In this document: one piece after another, positions 50,297-58,199 of the stretch
How positions within the stretch are numbered: the stretch's first letter is position 1
Layout of the letters: each line of letters opens with the position of its first letter
NCBI RefSeq assembly: GCF_003261055.1
Contig: NZ_CP030073.1
Coordinates: forward strand, 7,812,001 to 7,876,000
Length of the DNA stretch: 64,000 nucleotides
DNA from: Streptomyces cadmiisoli
Lineage (GTDB): Bacteria; Actinomycetota; Actinomycetes; Streptomycetales; Streptomycetaceae
Direction: 5' to 3'
Program-made: the position numbers and the translations under genes
The notes under the pieces: generated by a model
Databases searched by the model: none
The model's input: the letters and a program-made list of their open reading frames with translations, nothing else
Told to the model about the DNA's origin: nothing

Positions 50297-51753
50297 GCCG
50301 TCTCCTCCTGAGGTGTCTCGTCGTCCGTGGCGGTCAGCGGAAGAAGCACCTGGAACCGCGTGTCGCCCGGTACGGACTCGACCTGGAGATGGCCGTGGTG
50401 CTTGTTGACGACGATGCGCCACGAGATGTCCAGACCGAGCCCGGTGCCCTCGCCGACCGGCTTGGTGGTGAAGAAGGGGTCGAAGATACGGCCGCGGATC
50501 TCCTCCGGCACGCCGGGCCCCGTGTCGCGGAACTCCACCAGCAGCCGGTCGTGATCGAGTTCCGTGCGCACGGTCAAGGTGCCGTCACCGCCCGCGCTGT
50601 TGATCGCGGACACCGCGTTGTCGATCAGGTTGGTCCACACCTGGTTGAGCTCCGCCGGATAGGCGGGGATCTCGGGGAGCGTACGGTCGTACTCCTTGAC
50701 GACCTTGATCCGCTGTCCGATCTTGCCCGACAGCATCACCAGGGTGCTGTCGAGGAGTTCGTGCACATCGGCCATCCGGTACGGCGCGCGGTCCAGCTGC
50801 GAGTACTGCTTGGCGGCGTCCACCAGATGCGAGATCCGGGTGGTGGAGTCCTCGATCTCGTCCATCAGCAACTCGGTCTCGACCGTGTAGTTGAGCCACC
50901 CGATCGCGCTCGGCAGGACCTCCTCGTCGACGGCCGCCGCGACCTGCTCCAGCCAGTCCACGTCGAGACCGGCCTGCACGAAGGTGGGCGCCATCCGCCA
51001 GCCGTCGGCGATGTCGTGGTCGTCGAGCCAGTCCGTGAGGGCGTCCTCCCGGTCGGAGGCCTCCAGCGGACTCAGCGTGGGCGCCTTGGCGACACGTTCG
51101 GCCGTGCGCTCCTGGATCTCGATCAGGTTCGCCAGCTTCTCCCGCGGGTAGGGGCCCGCGGAGATCACACCCAGCTTGTGCCGCATCTTGGCCACCCGCT
51201 CGCGCAGCGTCGAGGTGGCCCGCACCGCCGCGGCGGCCGGGTTGTTCAGCTCGTGGGTGAGGCCGGCGGACAACGACCCGAGGGCCAGCAGCCGTTCCCG
51301 CTGCCCGACCGTGCGCTGGGTGTTCTTCGACCCGAAGAACAGCCCCTCCAGCAGGTGGACCGCCATCGGGAACCACTCCTGCATGATGTCTGAGAAGGTG
51401 TCCGCGGGCACCACGAAGAACCGTGTCGGCTCCGTCACGCGCATCGAGTTGTTGTAGACCTGCCGCACTCGGTCAGCGAGATACGCCTGCATGGCCCCGG
51501 CGTACACCCCGCTCTGGGAGGTCCGGGTCACCTCGACGTCGTCGCCGCCCACCCGCCGGTACAGCACGACGGTGCCCTCGATCATCACGTAGAAGCAGGT
51601 CGCGGCGTCGCCCTCGCCGTACACCGGCCCGGGCTCGAACCGCTCCACACTGCCCGCGGCGCACAGGCGCGCCAGCTGCTCCGGGGACAGCTTCTCGAAC
51701 AGGAAGAGCGAACCGATCTCCTCCGGGTTGCACGGCAGGACCTGCCCGCTCAT
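50293..51753 (-). CDS. Histidine kinase with N-terminal cyclic-nucleotide-binding domain
   Basis: A 486-residue cytoplasmic sensor kinase. Residues 10-130 form a cNMP-type domain (LFEKLSPEQLARLCAAGSVE; FYVMIEGTVVLYRRVGGDDV). A dimerisation helix follows with GLTHELNNPAAAAV, whose H167 is the phosphorylation site. The ATPase has the N-box NQVWTNLIDNAVSAI, G1 FRDTGPGVP, and EGTGLGLDISW. No membrane segment is present. Both ends overlap neighbouring genes by ATGA, so it is translated together with the REC-reductase and the UBP protein. The natural ligand of the cNMP domain is unknown. Confidence 0.92.
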   Translation of the reverse strand: MSGQVLPCNPEEIGSLFLFEKLSPEQLARLCAAGSVERFEPGPVYGEGDAATCFYVMIEGTVVLYRRVGGDDVEVTRTSQSGVYAGAMQAYLADRVRQVYNNSMRVTEPTRFFVVPADTFSDIMQEWFPMAVHLLEGLFFGSKNTQRTVGQRERLLALGSLSAGLTHELNNPAAAAVRATSTLRERVAKMRHKLGVISAGPYPREKLANLIEIQERTAERVAKAPTLSPLEASDREDALTDWLDDHDIADGWRMAPTFVQAGLDVDWLEQVAAAVDEEVLPSAIGWLNYTVETELLMDEIEDSTTRISHLVDAAKQYSQLDRAPYRMADVHELLDSTLVMLSGKIGQRIKVVKEYDRTLPEIPAYPAELNQVWTNLIDNAVSAINSAGGDGTLTVRTELDHDRLLVEFRDTGPGVPEEIRGRIFDPFFTTKPVGEGTGLGLDISWRIVVNKHHGHLQVESVPGDTRFQVLLPLTATDDETPQEETA

Positions 51754-53426
51754 GACTGCTCCAGGTATCGGTGGACGAGCATCACGGCCATGGCTCCCTC
51801 TCCGACGGCGGACGCGACGCGCTTGGCGGACTGGGCACGCGCGTCACCCGCCACGAACACGCCGGGAATGTTGGTCTCCAGGTGGTAGGGCGGCCGGTCC
51901 AGCTCCCACCCCTCGGGCGGCCGCCCGTCGGGTGAGAGGTCGGGGCCGGCCAGGATGAACCCGCGTTCGTCGCGCAGCACCGTGCCGTCCAGCCAGTCGG
52001 TCAGCGGCGCCGCGCCGATGAACACGAACAGCCACTGCGCGTCGACGAGTTCGGTCTGGCCGTTCGCCGCGTCGCGCAGCGTCAGCTGCTCCAGGTGGTC
52101 GGAACCGTGCGCGGCCTCGACGACCGTGGCGCAGCGCACCGAGATGTTCGGCGCTTCCTCGATCTGCTGGATCAGGTAGTACGACATCGACGCGGACAGC
52201 GACTCCCCGCGCACCAGCAGGGTCACCGACTTCGCGCCCCGCGACAGGTACATGGCCGCCTGCCCCGCCGAGTTGGCGCCGCCCACGATGTACACGTCGT
52301 GGCCCTGGCAGGAGGACGCCTCCGTCAGCGACGACCCGTAGAACACCCCGCAGCCGTTCAGGTCGTCCGCGCCGGGCGCGCGCAGCTGCCGGTACGACAC
52401 GCCGGTCGCCAGGATCACGCTGTGCGCGGCGACCGCGGACCCGTCGGAGAACCGCACGACCCGCGCGGCGCCGTTGATCTCCAGTCCGGTCACCTCGCGC
52501 GTGGTCAGGATCTCCGCGCCGAACTTCGCCGCCTGTCTGCGGGCCCGGTCGGTGAGCTGCGCGCCGGACACGCCGTCGGGGAAGCCCAGGTAGTTCTCGA
52601 TGCGTGAGCTCTGGCCGGCCTGACCACCGGTCGCCGACCGCTCCACGAGCACCGTGCGCAGCCCCTCCGACGCCCCGTACACGGCCGCGCCGAGCCCGGC
52701 GGGGCCGCCGCCGATGACGACCAGGTCGTAGAACTCGGCGGTGGGTGTCGTCGCCAGCCCGACCCGGGCGGCGAGGTCGGGGGCCTCCGGTTCGACCAGG
52801 GCGGTGCCGTCCGGGGTGATCACCAGGGGCAGCCGCTGCTCGTCCGCGCCGGCCGCGACCAGCAGCCGGCGGCCTTCGGGCTCGTCGGCCGAGTACCAGC
52901 GGTAGGGCACCTGGTTGCGCGCGAGGAACTCCCGCACCTCCGACGAACGCGCCGACCAGCGGTGCCCCACGACCTTGGTGCTGGGCACCGGCCGGTAGTC
53001 GCTGCACCGCCAGGCCTGGAGCAGGTCGTCCAGCACCGGGTACAGCTTCTCCTCGGGCGGGTCCCACGGCTTGAGCAGGTAGTGGTCGAGATCCACCACG
53101 TTGATCGCGTCGATCGCCGCGTTGGTGTCCGCGTACGCGGTCAGCAGCACCCGCCGCGCGCCGGGATACACGTCCATGGCCTGTTCGAGGAACTCGATGC
53201 CGTTCATCTGCGGCATGCGGTAGTCGGCCAGGAGCACGGCCACCAGCTCGCCGCGCAGCTTCAGCTCCCGCAGCGCTTCGAGCGCGGACTCGCCGGACTC
53301 CGCGCGGACGATCCGGTACGACTGGCCGTAGCGCCGTCTCAGATCGCGGGCGACGGCGCGGGACACCCCCGGATCGTCGTCCACGGTCATGATGACGGTC
53401 CGCGCTGTCTCGGCGGCCTGTGCCAT
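51750..53426 (-). CDS. Response-regulator receiver fused to a thioredoxin-reductase-like flavoprotein
   Basis: A 558-residue fusion. Residues 10-125 are a REC domain with the acidic pocket VDDDPG, phospho-acceptor D68 in LLADYRMPQMNG, T96 and K119 (LLKPWDP). Residues about 150-225 look like a thioredoxin/glutaredoxin fold without an active cysteine pair. From 233 on is a TrxR-like FAD/NAD(P)H module (LVVIGGGPAGLGAAVYGASE; YIVGGANSAGQAAMYLSRGA; VFVAGDARAQSAKRVASAVG). The redox CxxC of thioredoxin reductase is missing: the site reads GVFYGSSLTEASS. First gene of the operon with a cNMP-domain kinase, its likely phosphodonor. Confidence 0.92.
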   Translation of the reverse strand: MAQAAETARTVIMTVDDDPGVSRAVARDLRRRYGQSYRIVRAESGESALEALRELKLRGELVAVLLADYRMPQMNGIEFLEQAMDVYPGARRVLLTAYADTNAAIDAINVVDLDHYLLKPWDPPEEKLYPVLDDLLQAWRCSDYRPVPSTKVVGHRWSARSSEVREFLARNQVPYRWYSADEPEGRRLLVAAGADEQRLPLVITPDGTALVEPEAPDLAARVGLATTPTAEFYDLVVIGGGPAGLGAAVYGASEGLRTVLVERSATGGQAGQSSRIENYLGFPDGVSGAQLTDRARRQAAKFGAEILTTREVTGLEINGAARVVRFSDGSAVAAHSVILATGVSYRQLRAPGADDLNGCGVFYGSSLTEASSCQGHDVYIVGGANSAGQAAMYLSRGAKSVTLLVRGESLSASMSYYLIQQIEEAPNISVRCATVVEAAHGSDHLEQLTLRDAANGQTELVDAQWLFVFIGAAPLTDWLDGTVLRDERGFILAGPDLSPDGRPPEGWELDRPPYHLETNIPGVFVAGDARAQSAKRVASAVGEGAMAVMLVHRYLEQS

Positions 53427-53672
53427 ATGTCTCCCACCCCGGGCGGTCGGAATCAGGGCACGGCGTCACCCTCGTCACCGCGCCGGTTCTGGCCATCGTA
53501 TGTTCGATCGCTTTGCTTCGCCCGGGTATGCCGTGCGGCGCCCACGGTCGGCGCTCTCGTGACCACGGAACGGAGCAGGAGACGGCCGTTTCGAGGCTCG
53601 TGGCGAGAGGGCCGGGAAGGGTAGGGAACACTGAGCCGCGAGTAAGTGATCACGACATGAGGAGACAGCCGC

Positions 53673-54542
53673 ATGACACGCCCGATCACGGCAGGGGTCG
53701 ACGGTTCGCAGGAAAGCCTCGCGGCGGTGGCCTGGGCGGGCCGTGAGGCGGTCCGCCGCGGGCTGGCGCTGCGGGTGGTGCACGCCTGGCGTCACGAGCC
53801 GCACGAGGCGGTCGAGGGGGACCGCGAGACCCAGGCCCGTTGGGTGCGCGGCTCGACGGCGGAGGCGGTGCGGGCCGTGACAAGTCGTCACTCGGGACTG
53901 GAGGTCTGCGTCGACGTCCTGGAGGGCGACGACGTCGAGACGCTGGTCGAGGCGGCGGACGGGGCCGAGATGCTGGTGCTCGGCTCGCGCGGGCACGGCG
54001 CGGTCGTCGGTTTCCTGCTGGGCTCCGTGGGGCAGCAGGTGATCGCCGCGGCCACGCGCCCGGTGGTGCTGGTCCGCTCCGGGGACCGGCCGGTGGCCGA
54101 GGTGGGCGGCCGGGAGATCGTCGTCGGTCAGGAGGGCGGCCCCGAGGACAGCGCCGGGCCGCTGGCCTTCGCGTTCGAGACGGCCGCGGCACGCGGCGCG
54201 ACCGTCCGCGCGGTGCGGGCCTGGACGCTGCCGCCCGTGTTCGCCTACAGCCCCGGTTCGCTGCGTCTGCTCGACGAGGCGGGCGGGCCGGAGGGCTACG
54301 AGAAGAAGGCGCTGGCGGAGGCGCTGGCGCCGTGGCGGGAGCGCTACCCGGACGTGCCGGTTGTCGAGCACGTGGAGATGGGCAGCGCGGGGCAGGTGCT
54401 GCTGTCGGTCGCCGGTCGGGCCCAGTTCATGGTCGTCGGCCGCCGGGCCCGGCGCACCGCCGTGGGGGCCCGGATCGGCTCGGTGGCCCACGGCGTGCTG
54501 CACCACGCCGACTGCCCGGTGGCGGTGGTCCCGCCCGTCTGA
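53673..54542 (+). CDS. Universal stress protein, two UspA domains
   Basis: A 289-residue cytosolic protein with two UspA modules. The first (residues 4-140) begins ITAGVDGSQESLAAVAWAGR and carries the nucleotide-binding motif LVLGSRGHGAVVGFLLGSVG. The second (145-289) has IVVGQEGGPEDSAG and VVGRRARRTAVGARIGSVAH, a degenerate G-2x-G-9x-G motif. Such proteins respond to stress, stationary phase or low oxygen. GAGGAGA precedes the ATG. It is divergent from the signalling operon across 246 bases. Confidence 0.92.
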   Translation: MTRPITAGVDGSQESLAAVAWAGREAVRRGLALRVVHAWRHEPHEAVEGDRETQARWVRGSTAEAVRAVTSRHSGLEVCVDVLEGDDVETLVEAADGAEMLVLGSRGHGAVVGFLLGSVGQQVIAAATRPVVLVRSGDRPVAEVGGREIVVGQEGGPEDSAGPLAFAFETAAARGATVRAVRAWTLPPVFAYSPGSLRLLDEAGGPEGYEKKALAEALAPWRERYPDVPVVEHVEMGSAGQVLLSVAGRAQFMVVGRRARRTAVGARIGSVAHGVLHHADCPVAVVPPV

Positions 54543-54552
54543 GTCCGGCCGC

Positions 54553-55788
54553 TCACTCCGACGCCGGGGACTGAAGCGAGGTGCGGGCGCCGGGCAGGAT
54601 GTTCTTGACGTAGTCCTCGACGGCCATGTCGAGGCCGATGTCGTGCTGGGCCCGCTCCGAGAGGTACCAGCGGTGTTCGAGGAGCTGGTGGTAGATCTCG
54701 GCGGGGTCGATGCCGGCCCGCAGCCCGGCGGGCACCCGGCGCACCGTCGGCCGGAAGACCTCCCGCACCCAGCGGTGGGCGAGCACCTCCGGACGTGCCG
54801 CGAGGGGGTCGCCCGGGGCGTGGTCGTCCTGGGTGACCATCCAGCTCTCCAGGTCGGTCAGCAGCCGCCGGGCCTGGTTCTCCTCGGTGTCCAGACCCGT
54901 CAGCCGCAGCAGCTGCCGCTGGTGGTGGCCGGCGTCGACGACCTTGGGCACGAACGTGACCGTGTCGCCGTTGGAGGAGTGGTCGATCTGCATCTCCGCC
55001 ACGTCGAACCCGAGGTCGTTCAGCCGGCGTATCCGGCGCTCTATGTAGTGGTACTTGCCCGCCGGGTAGACGGAGGTGCGGGTCAGTTCCTGCCACAGAC
55101 CCTGGTAGCGGGCGCAGATCTCGGTGCCGAACTCGACCGGGTCGACGGAGGGGTGCAGCGCCCCCGAGGCCTCCAGGTCGAGCAGCTCGCCGCTGATGTT
55201 GACGCGGGCGAGGTCCAGGTCGTAGTCGCGCTGCCCGGTGCTGAGCCGCGGGTGCAGCTCGCCCGTCTCGGCGTCGACGAGGTAGGCGGCGTAGGCGCCG
55301 GCGTCCCGCCGGAACAGGGTGTTGGACAGCGAGCAGTCGCCCCAGGCGAACCCGGCCAGATGCAGACGCACCAGCAGCACCGCCAGGGCGTCCATGAGCC
55401 GGTGCATGGTCGCCGGGCGCAGCGTCGTCTCGAACATGGAGCGGTAGGGCAGCGACCCGTTCAGATGCCGGGTGATCAGCACCGGTTCCAGCGGGGCGCC
55501 GTCCGAGTCGGTGCGGCCGGTGACGACGCCGAGCGGGTCCACCGCGGGAATGCCCAGCCGGTCCAGGTCGCGCAGCAGCTCGTACTCGCGCAGGGCGGGG
55601 CGCTCGGCGAGTTCCTTCACGGCGACGACCTCGCCGCCCGCCTGGGCGTAGCGCACCACGTGGCGGGAGATGCCGCGCGGCAGCGGGACGAGATGCTCCT
55701 GCGGCCAGTCCTCCAGCGGCACGTGCCACGGCAGTTCCAGCAGGAGGGCCGGGTGCTCCGGATTGGTGGCGCTGATCTGCAATGCCAT
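54553..55788 (-). CDS. DUF4032 kinase-fold protein
   Basis: A 411-residue cytosolic protein. The N-terminal half resembles an aminoglycoside or lipopolysaccharide kinase fold: VVAVKELAERPALREYELLR (a lysine-glutamate pair), FAWGDCSLSNTLFRRD (catalytic-loop-like) and AYLVDAETGELHPRL (metal-loop-like). The C-terminal half is the DUF4032 region (AGKYHYIERRIRRLNDLGFD, EIYHQLLEHRWYLSERAQHD). Function is unknown. The MBL hydrolase gene ends nine bases upstream on the same strand, so they are probably co-transcribed. Confidence 0.85.
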   Translation of the reverse strand: MALQISATNPEHPALLLELPWHVPLEDWPQEHLVPLPRGISRHVVRYAQAGGEVVAVKELAERPALREYELLRDLDRLGIPAVDPLGVVTGRTDSDGAPLEPVLITRHLNGSLPYRSMFETTLRPATMHRLMDALAVLLVRLHLAGFAWGDCSLSNTLFRRDAGAYAAYLVDAETGELHPRLSTGQRDYDLDLARVNISGELLDLEASGALHPSVDPVEFGTEICARYQGLWQELTRTSVYPAGKYHYIERRIRRLNDLGFDVAEMQIDHSSNGDTVTFVPKVVDAGHHQRQLLRLTGLDTEENQARRLLTDLESWMVTQDDHAPGDPLAARPEVLAHRWVREVFRPTVRRVPAGLRAGIDPAEIYHQLLEHRWYLSERAQHDIGLDMAVEDYVKNILPGARTSLQSPASE

Positions 55789-55797
55789 GGCGCGGCC

Positions 55798-56547
55798 CTA
55801 GACCGCCCGCTCGCGTGCCTGACGTGCGGCCTCGCGCACCGGACCCCGGTGGACGGGGCCGTGTCCGGGCAGCAGCAGGTCGGCCTCGAGGCCTTCGAAC
55901 AGCTCCAGTGAGGCGAGGGCCCGCCGGCGCTCGTGGTGGAACATGTCGGGCAGCAGCTGCGGCCCCTTCGGCCGGGCCGTCGGGTGGCCGCTGACCAGGG
56001 CGTCCCCGGAGATCACCACGCCGGTCTCCGGCAGGTGGAAGGCGCAGTGCCCGAGGGTGTGGCCCGGCGTGTGCACCGGTACGGGGCGGCCCGGCAGGTC
56101 CAGGGCGCCCTCGGCGGGGAAGGGCTGGGGCGCGGTCACGGGGTGGTGCGCGGTGCCGCCGGAGCGGAGCGCGTGCACGGCCCACGGCAGCACGCCAGGC
56201 CGCCAGCCGTTGCGCAGGACCTGGCCGACGGTGACCTGGTGCTGGAAGTCCCGGCGTGCGTGCGGGACTTCCGCCTCGTGCAGGTAGACGGGGGTGCCGT
56301 ACGTGGCGCGCAGATACTCCGCGGAGCCCAGGTGGTCGTTGTGGGCGTGGGTGATGAGCACGGCCGCGACCGCCTCGGGCGAGCTGCCCACCGCGGCGAG
56401 GGAGTCGAGGACCTTGTCCCGGTCCCCGGGGTAGCCGGTGTCGACCAGCGTGACGGCGTCCCCGTCGCCGAGGATCACCCAGTTGGTGTTGCTGCCGTGC
56501 ACCAGGTAGGTGCGGTCGGCGACTTGCTGAACTTCTGCACGCATCAT
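55798..56547 (-). CDS. MBL-fold metal-dependent hydrolase
   Basis: A 249-residue metallo-beta-lactamase-fold protein. The metal motif is LITHAHNDHLGSAEYL (HxHxDH, about residues 65-80), with further ligands in VHTPGHTLGHCAFHL, VISGDALVSGH and LLLPGHGPVHRG. It resembles glyoxalase II and related hydrolases, though the substrate is not clear. Two adjacent ATGs (56547 and 56544) are possible starts, with only a weak GAG upstream. It precedes the DUF4032 gene in the same operon. Confidence 0.9.
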   Translation of the reverse strand: MMRAEVQQVADRTYLVHGSNTNWVILGDGDAVTLVDTGYPGDRDKVLDSLAAVGSSPEAVAAVLITHAHNDHLGSAEYLRATYGTPVYLHEAEVPHARRDFQHQVTVGQVLRNGWRPGVLPWAVHALRSGGTAHHPVTAPQPFPAEGALDLPGRPVPVHTPGHTLGHCAFHLPETGVVISGDALVSGHPTARPKGPQLLPDMFHHERRRALASLELFEGLEADLLLPGHGPVHRGPVREAARQARERAV

Positions 56548-56690
56548 CGTCTCGTTCGCTGAGGGCGGTGCCCGACCTGGACAGCAAAGCAGATCAAGGT
56601 GCCGGTCTCGACGGAGGGGCGGGAGCGTCTCAGAACCCGGACGTGCTACCGGCGTGGGGTGTCCCCGGACGGCGGGCCCGGGGCAAAAGG

Positions 56691-56721
56691 GCTGCCTCCG
56701 GCACCGTCCGCCGGAGGCAGC
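56691..56721 (-). terminator. 12-bp hairpin downstream of alkB
   Basis: A perfect 12-bp stem (GCTGCCTCCGGC and its complement) with a seven-base loop lies about 50 bases beyond the alkB stop and before the MBL gene, so it should end the alkB transcript. Confidence 0.75.
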
Positions 56722-56771
56722 CGCCGGGCGCCACCGGAGCTGCCGCCTCCGTGCCCCGGCGCGCTCCGCCG

Positions 56772-57398
56772 TCAGTTCACGCCGTGCGGGCGGAACTGGA
56801 TGCTGATGCGGGGGCCGCTCGCCCGGGTGCTCTTGGGTATGCAGTGCTCCCATGTCCGCTGGCAGGAGCCGCCCATCACGATGAGGTCCCCGTGGCCCAG
56901 CGGCCGTCGGACGGTGTCGCCGCCGTACCGGGGGCGGAGCAGCAGGTCCCGGGGAGCGCCCACGGAGAGGATGGCGACCATGGTGTTCTCCCGGGCGCCC
57001 CGTCCGATGCGGTCGCCGTGCCAGGCGACGCTGTCCCGGCCGTCGCGGTAGTAGCAGAGTCCGGCGGTGGTGAACGGCTCGCCCAGTTCAGCGGCGTAGT
57101 GCGCGCCGAGCGCGGTGCGGGCCTCGGCCAGCACCGGGTGCGGCAAGGGGTCGCCCGCCCCGTAGTACGCCAGCAGCCGGGGCACGTCGACGACGTGGTC
57201 GTACATCGTGCGGCGTTCGGCCCGCCAGGGCACCTCGGCCGCCAGGTGTTCGAACAGCGCGTCGGCCCCGCCCAGCCATCCGGGGAGCAGATCGATCCAG
57301 GCGCCGGAGCCCAGCTCGGTGCGGCGCAGCCCGGCCAGGCCGCCGAGCCCGAGCCGGTCGCTCTGGTCGAAGAGGGAGCTCTGGAGGTGCGTGGCCAT
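56772..57398 (-). CDS. alkB: AlkB-type 2-oxoglutarate/Fe(II) dioxygenase
   Basis: A 208-residue DNA or RNA dealkylation enzyme. The iron ligands are seen in VAWHGDRIGRGA (HxD) and, further on, in RTWEHCIPKS (His). The 2-oxoglutarate arginines lie in GPRISIQFRPHG. The substrate lid region TAGLCYYRDGRDS precedes the HxD. It should oxidatively remove alkyl groups from damaged bases, complementing AdaA/Ogt-type repair. The ATG at 57398 fits the family; the frame is open farther upstream. Confidence 0.92.
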   Translation of the reverse strand: MATHLQSSLFDQSDRLGLGGLAGLRRTELGSGAWIDLLPGWLGGADALFEHLAAEVPWRAERRTMYDHVVDVPRLLAYYGAGDPLPHPVLAEARTALGAHYAAELGEPFTTAGLCYYRDGRDSVAWHGDRIGRGARENTMVAILSVGAPRDLLLRPRYGGDTVRRPLGHGDLIVMGGSCQRTWEHCIPKSTRASGPRISIQFRPHGVN

Positions 57399-57476
57399 GG
57401 ATCCAGCGTACCCCTGATTCGAAAATCTGTTCCATAAGTGTGGGCGGGGGCCGGAAACTGCGGCTGTCACGACCCT

Positions 57477-57504
57477 TTGGATGCATTCCCGTATCGGATA
57501 CATT
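57477..57504 (+). promoter_or_regulatory. Candidate promoter of the TetR-flavoprotein operon
   Basis: TTGGAT (57477-57482), a 16-base spacer and TACATT (57499-57504) form a plausible vegetative promoter about 40 bases before the TetR start. It overlaps the GTATC/GATAC operator, so bound regulator would block it. Confidence 0.5.
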
Positions 57505-57512
57505 CACGTATC
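57491..57512 (+). promoter_or_regulatory. GTATC/GATAC inverted repeats, likely TetR operator
   Basis: Three half-sites lie in 22 bases: GTATC (57491-57495), GATAC (57497-57501) and GTATC (57508-57512). The second and third form GATAC-N6-GTATC, and the first two form GTATC-N-GATAC. The position just before the TetR gene suggests autorepression. Confidence 0.6.
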
Positions 57513-57543
57513 GAACGGGCCGGGGCGAACGGGGGGCCGGGAC

Positions 57544-58182
57544 ATGGGGGCGGAGCGCACGAGCGGGCGGGTGACCAGGCGCCGTGTCCGCACCCGCGCC
57601 AATCTCCTGGACGCGGCGTTCGCGGTGTTCGCGGCCAAGGGGTTCGGCCGGGTCTCGATCGAAGAGGTCTGCGAGGCGGCCGGCTACAGCCGCGGCGCGT
57701 TCTACTCGAACTTCGACAGCCTGGACGAGTTGTTCTTCGCCCTCTACAGGCAACGGGCCGATCTGATCGCCGAGCAGGTCTCCGGGGCGCTCGCGCTGGA
57801 CGGGCCGGACCTCGACCTGCCCGCCGCCGTCGACCGGGTCACGGAGGTGCTGCTCCTCGACCGGGACTGGCTCCTGGTGAAGACGGACTTCCTGGTGCAC
57901 GCCGCCCGCGACCCGGCCGTGGCGCGGACCCTGCTGGAGCACCGGGGCAGGCTGCGTGCCGCCATCGCGCACCGGCTGGCCCGCGCCGTGCAGGGGCACA
58001 CCGAACTGCCCTCCGTCCTCGGCGGCACCGACGGGGCCGCCCACGCGGTGGTCGCCGCGTACGACGGAGTCACCACCCAACTGCTGCTGGACAGGGACGT
58101 CGAGCACGCGCGCGCGTGGCTCAAGCAACTGCTCACGGCACTGCTGACCGACGGCAGCGGTCATCCCGAACGAGCCGAATGA
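57544..58182 (+). CDS. TetR family transcriptional regulator
   Basis: A 212-residue repressor. The HTH is in RANLLDAAFAVFAAKGFGRV followed by SIEEVCEAAGYSRGAFYSNF, the standard TetR pattern with YSNFDSLDELFFALY. The C-terminal ligand domain is all-helical with no assignable effector. I chose the ATG at 57544 over an in-frame ATG at 57481, which would lie within the promoter and operator. The flavoprotein gene begins 17 bases after its stop, so it probably regulates that gene and itself. Confidence 0.9.
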   Translation: MGAERTSGRVTRRRVRTRANLLDAAFAVFAAKGFGRVSIEEVCEAAGYSRGAFYSNFDSLDELFFALYRQRADLIAEQVSGALALDGPDLDLPAAVDRVTEVLLLDRDWLLVKTDFLVHAARDPAVARTLLEHRGRLRAAIAHRLARAVQGHTELPSVLGGTDGAAHAVVAAYDGVTTQLLLDRDVEHARAWLKQLLTALLTDGSGHPERAE

Positions 58183-58199
58183 GAAAGGGAACGGTCGCC

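Noticed and set aside
57400..57425. GGGTAC upstream of alkB as a SigB-type promoter
   Set aside because: The hexamer is present on the minus strand, but no GNNT falls 14-16 bases upstream.
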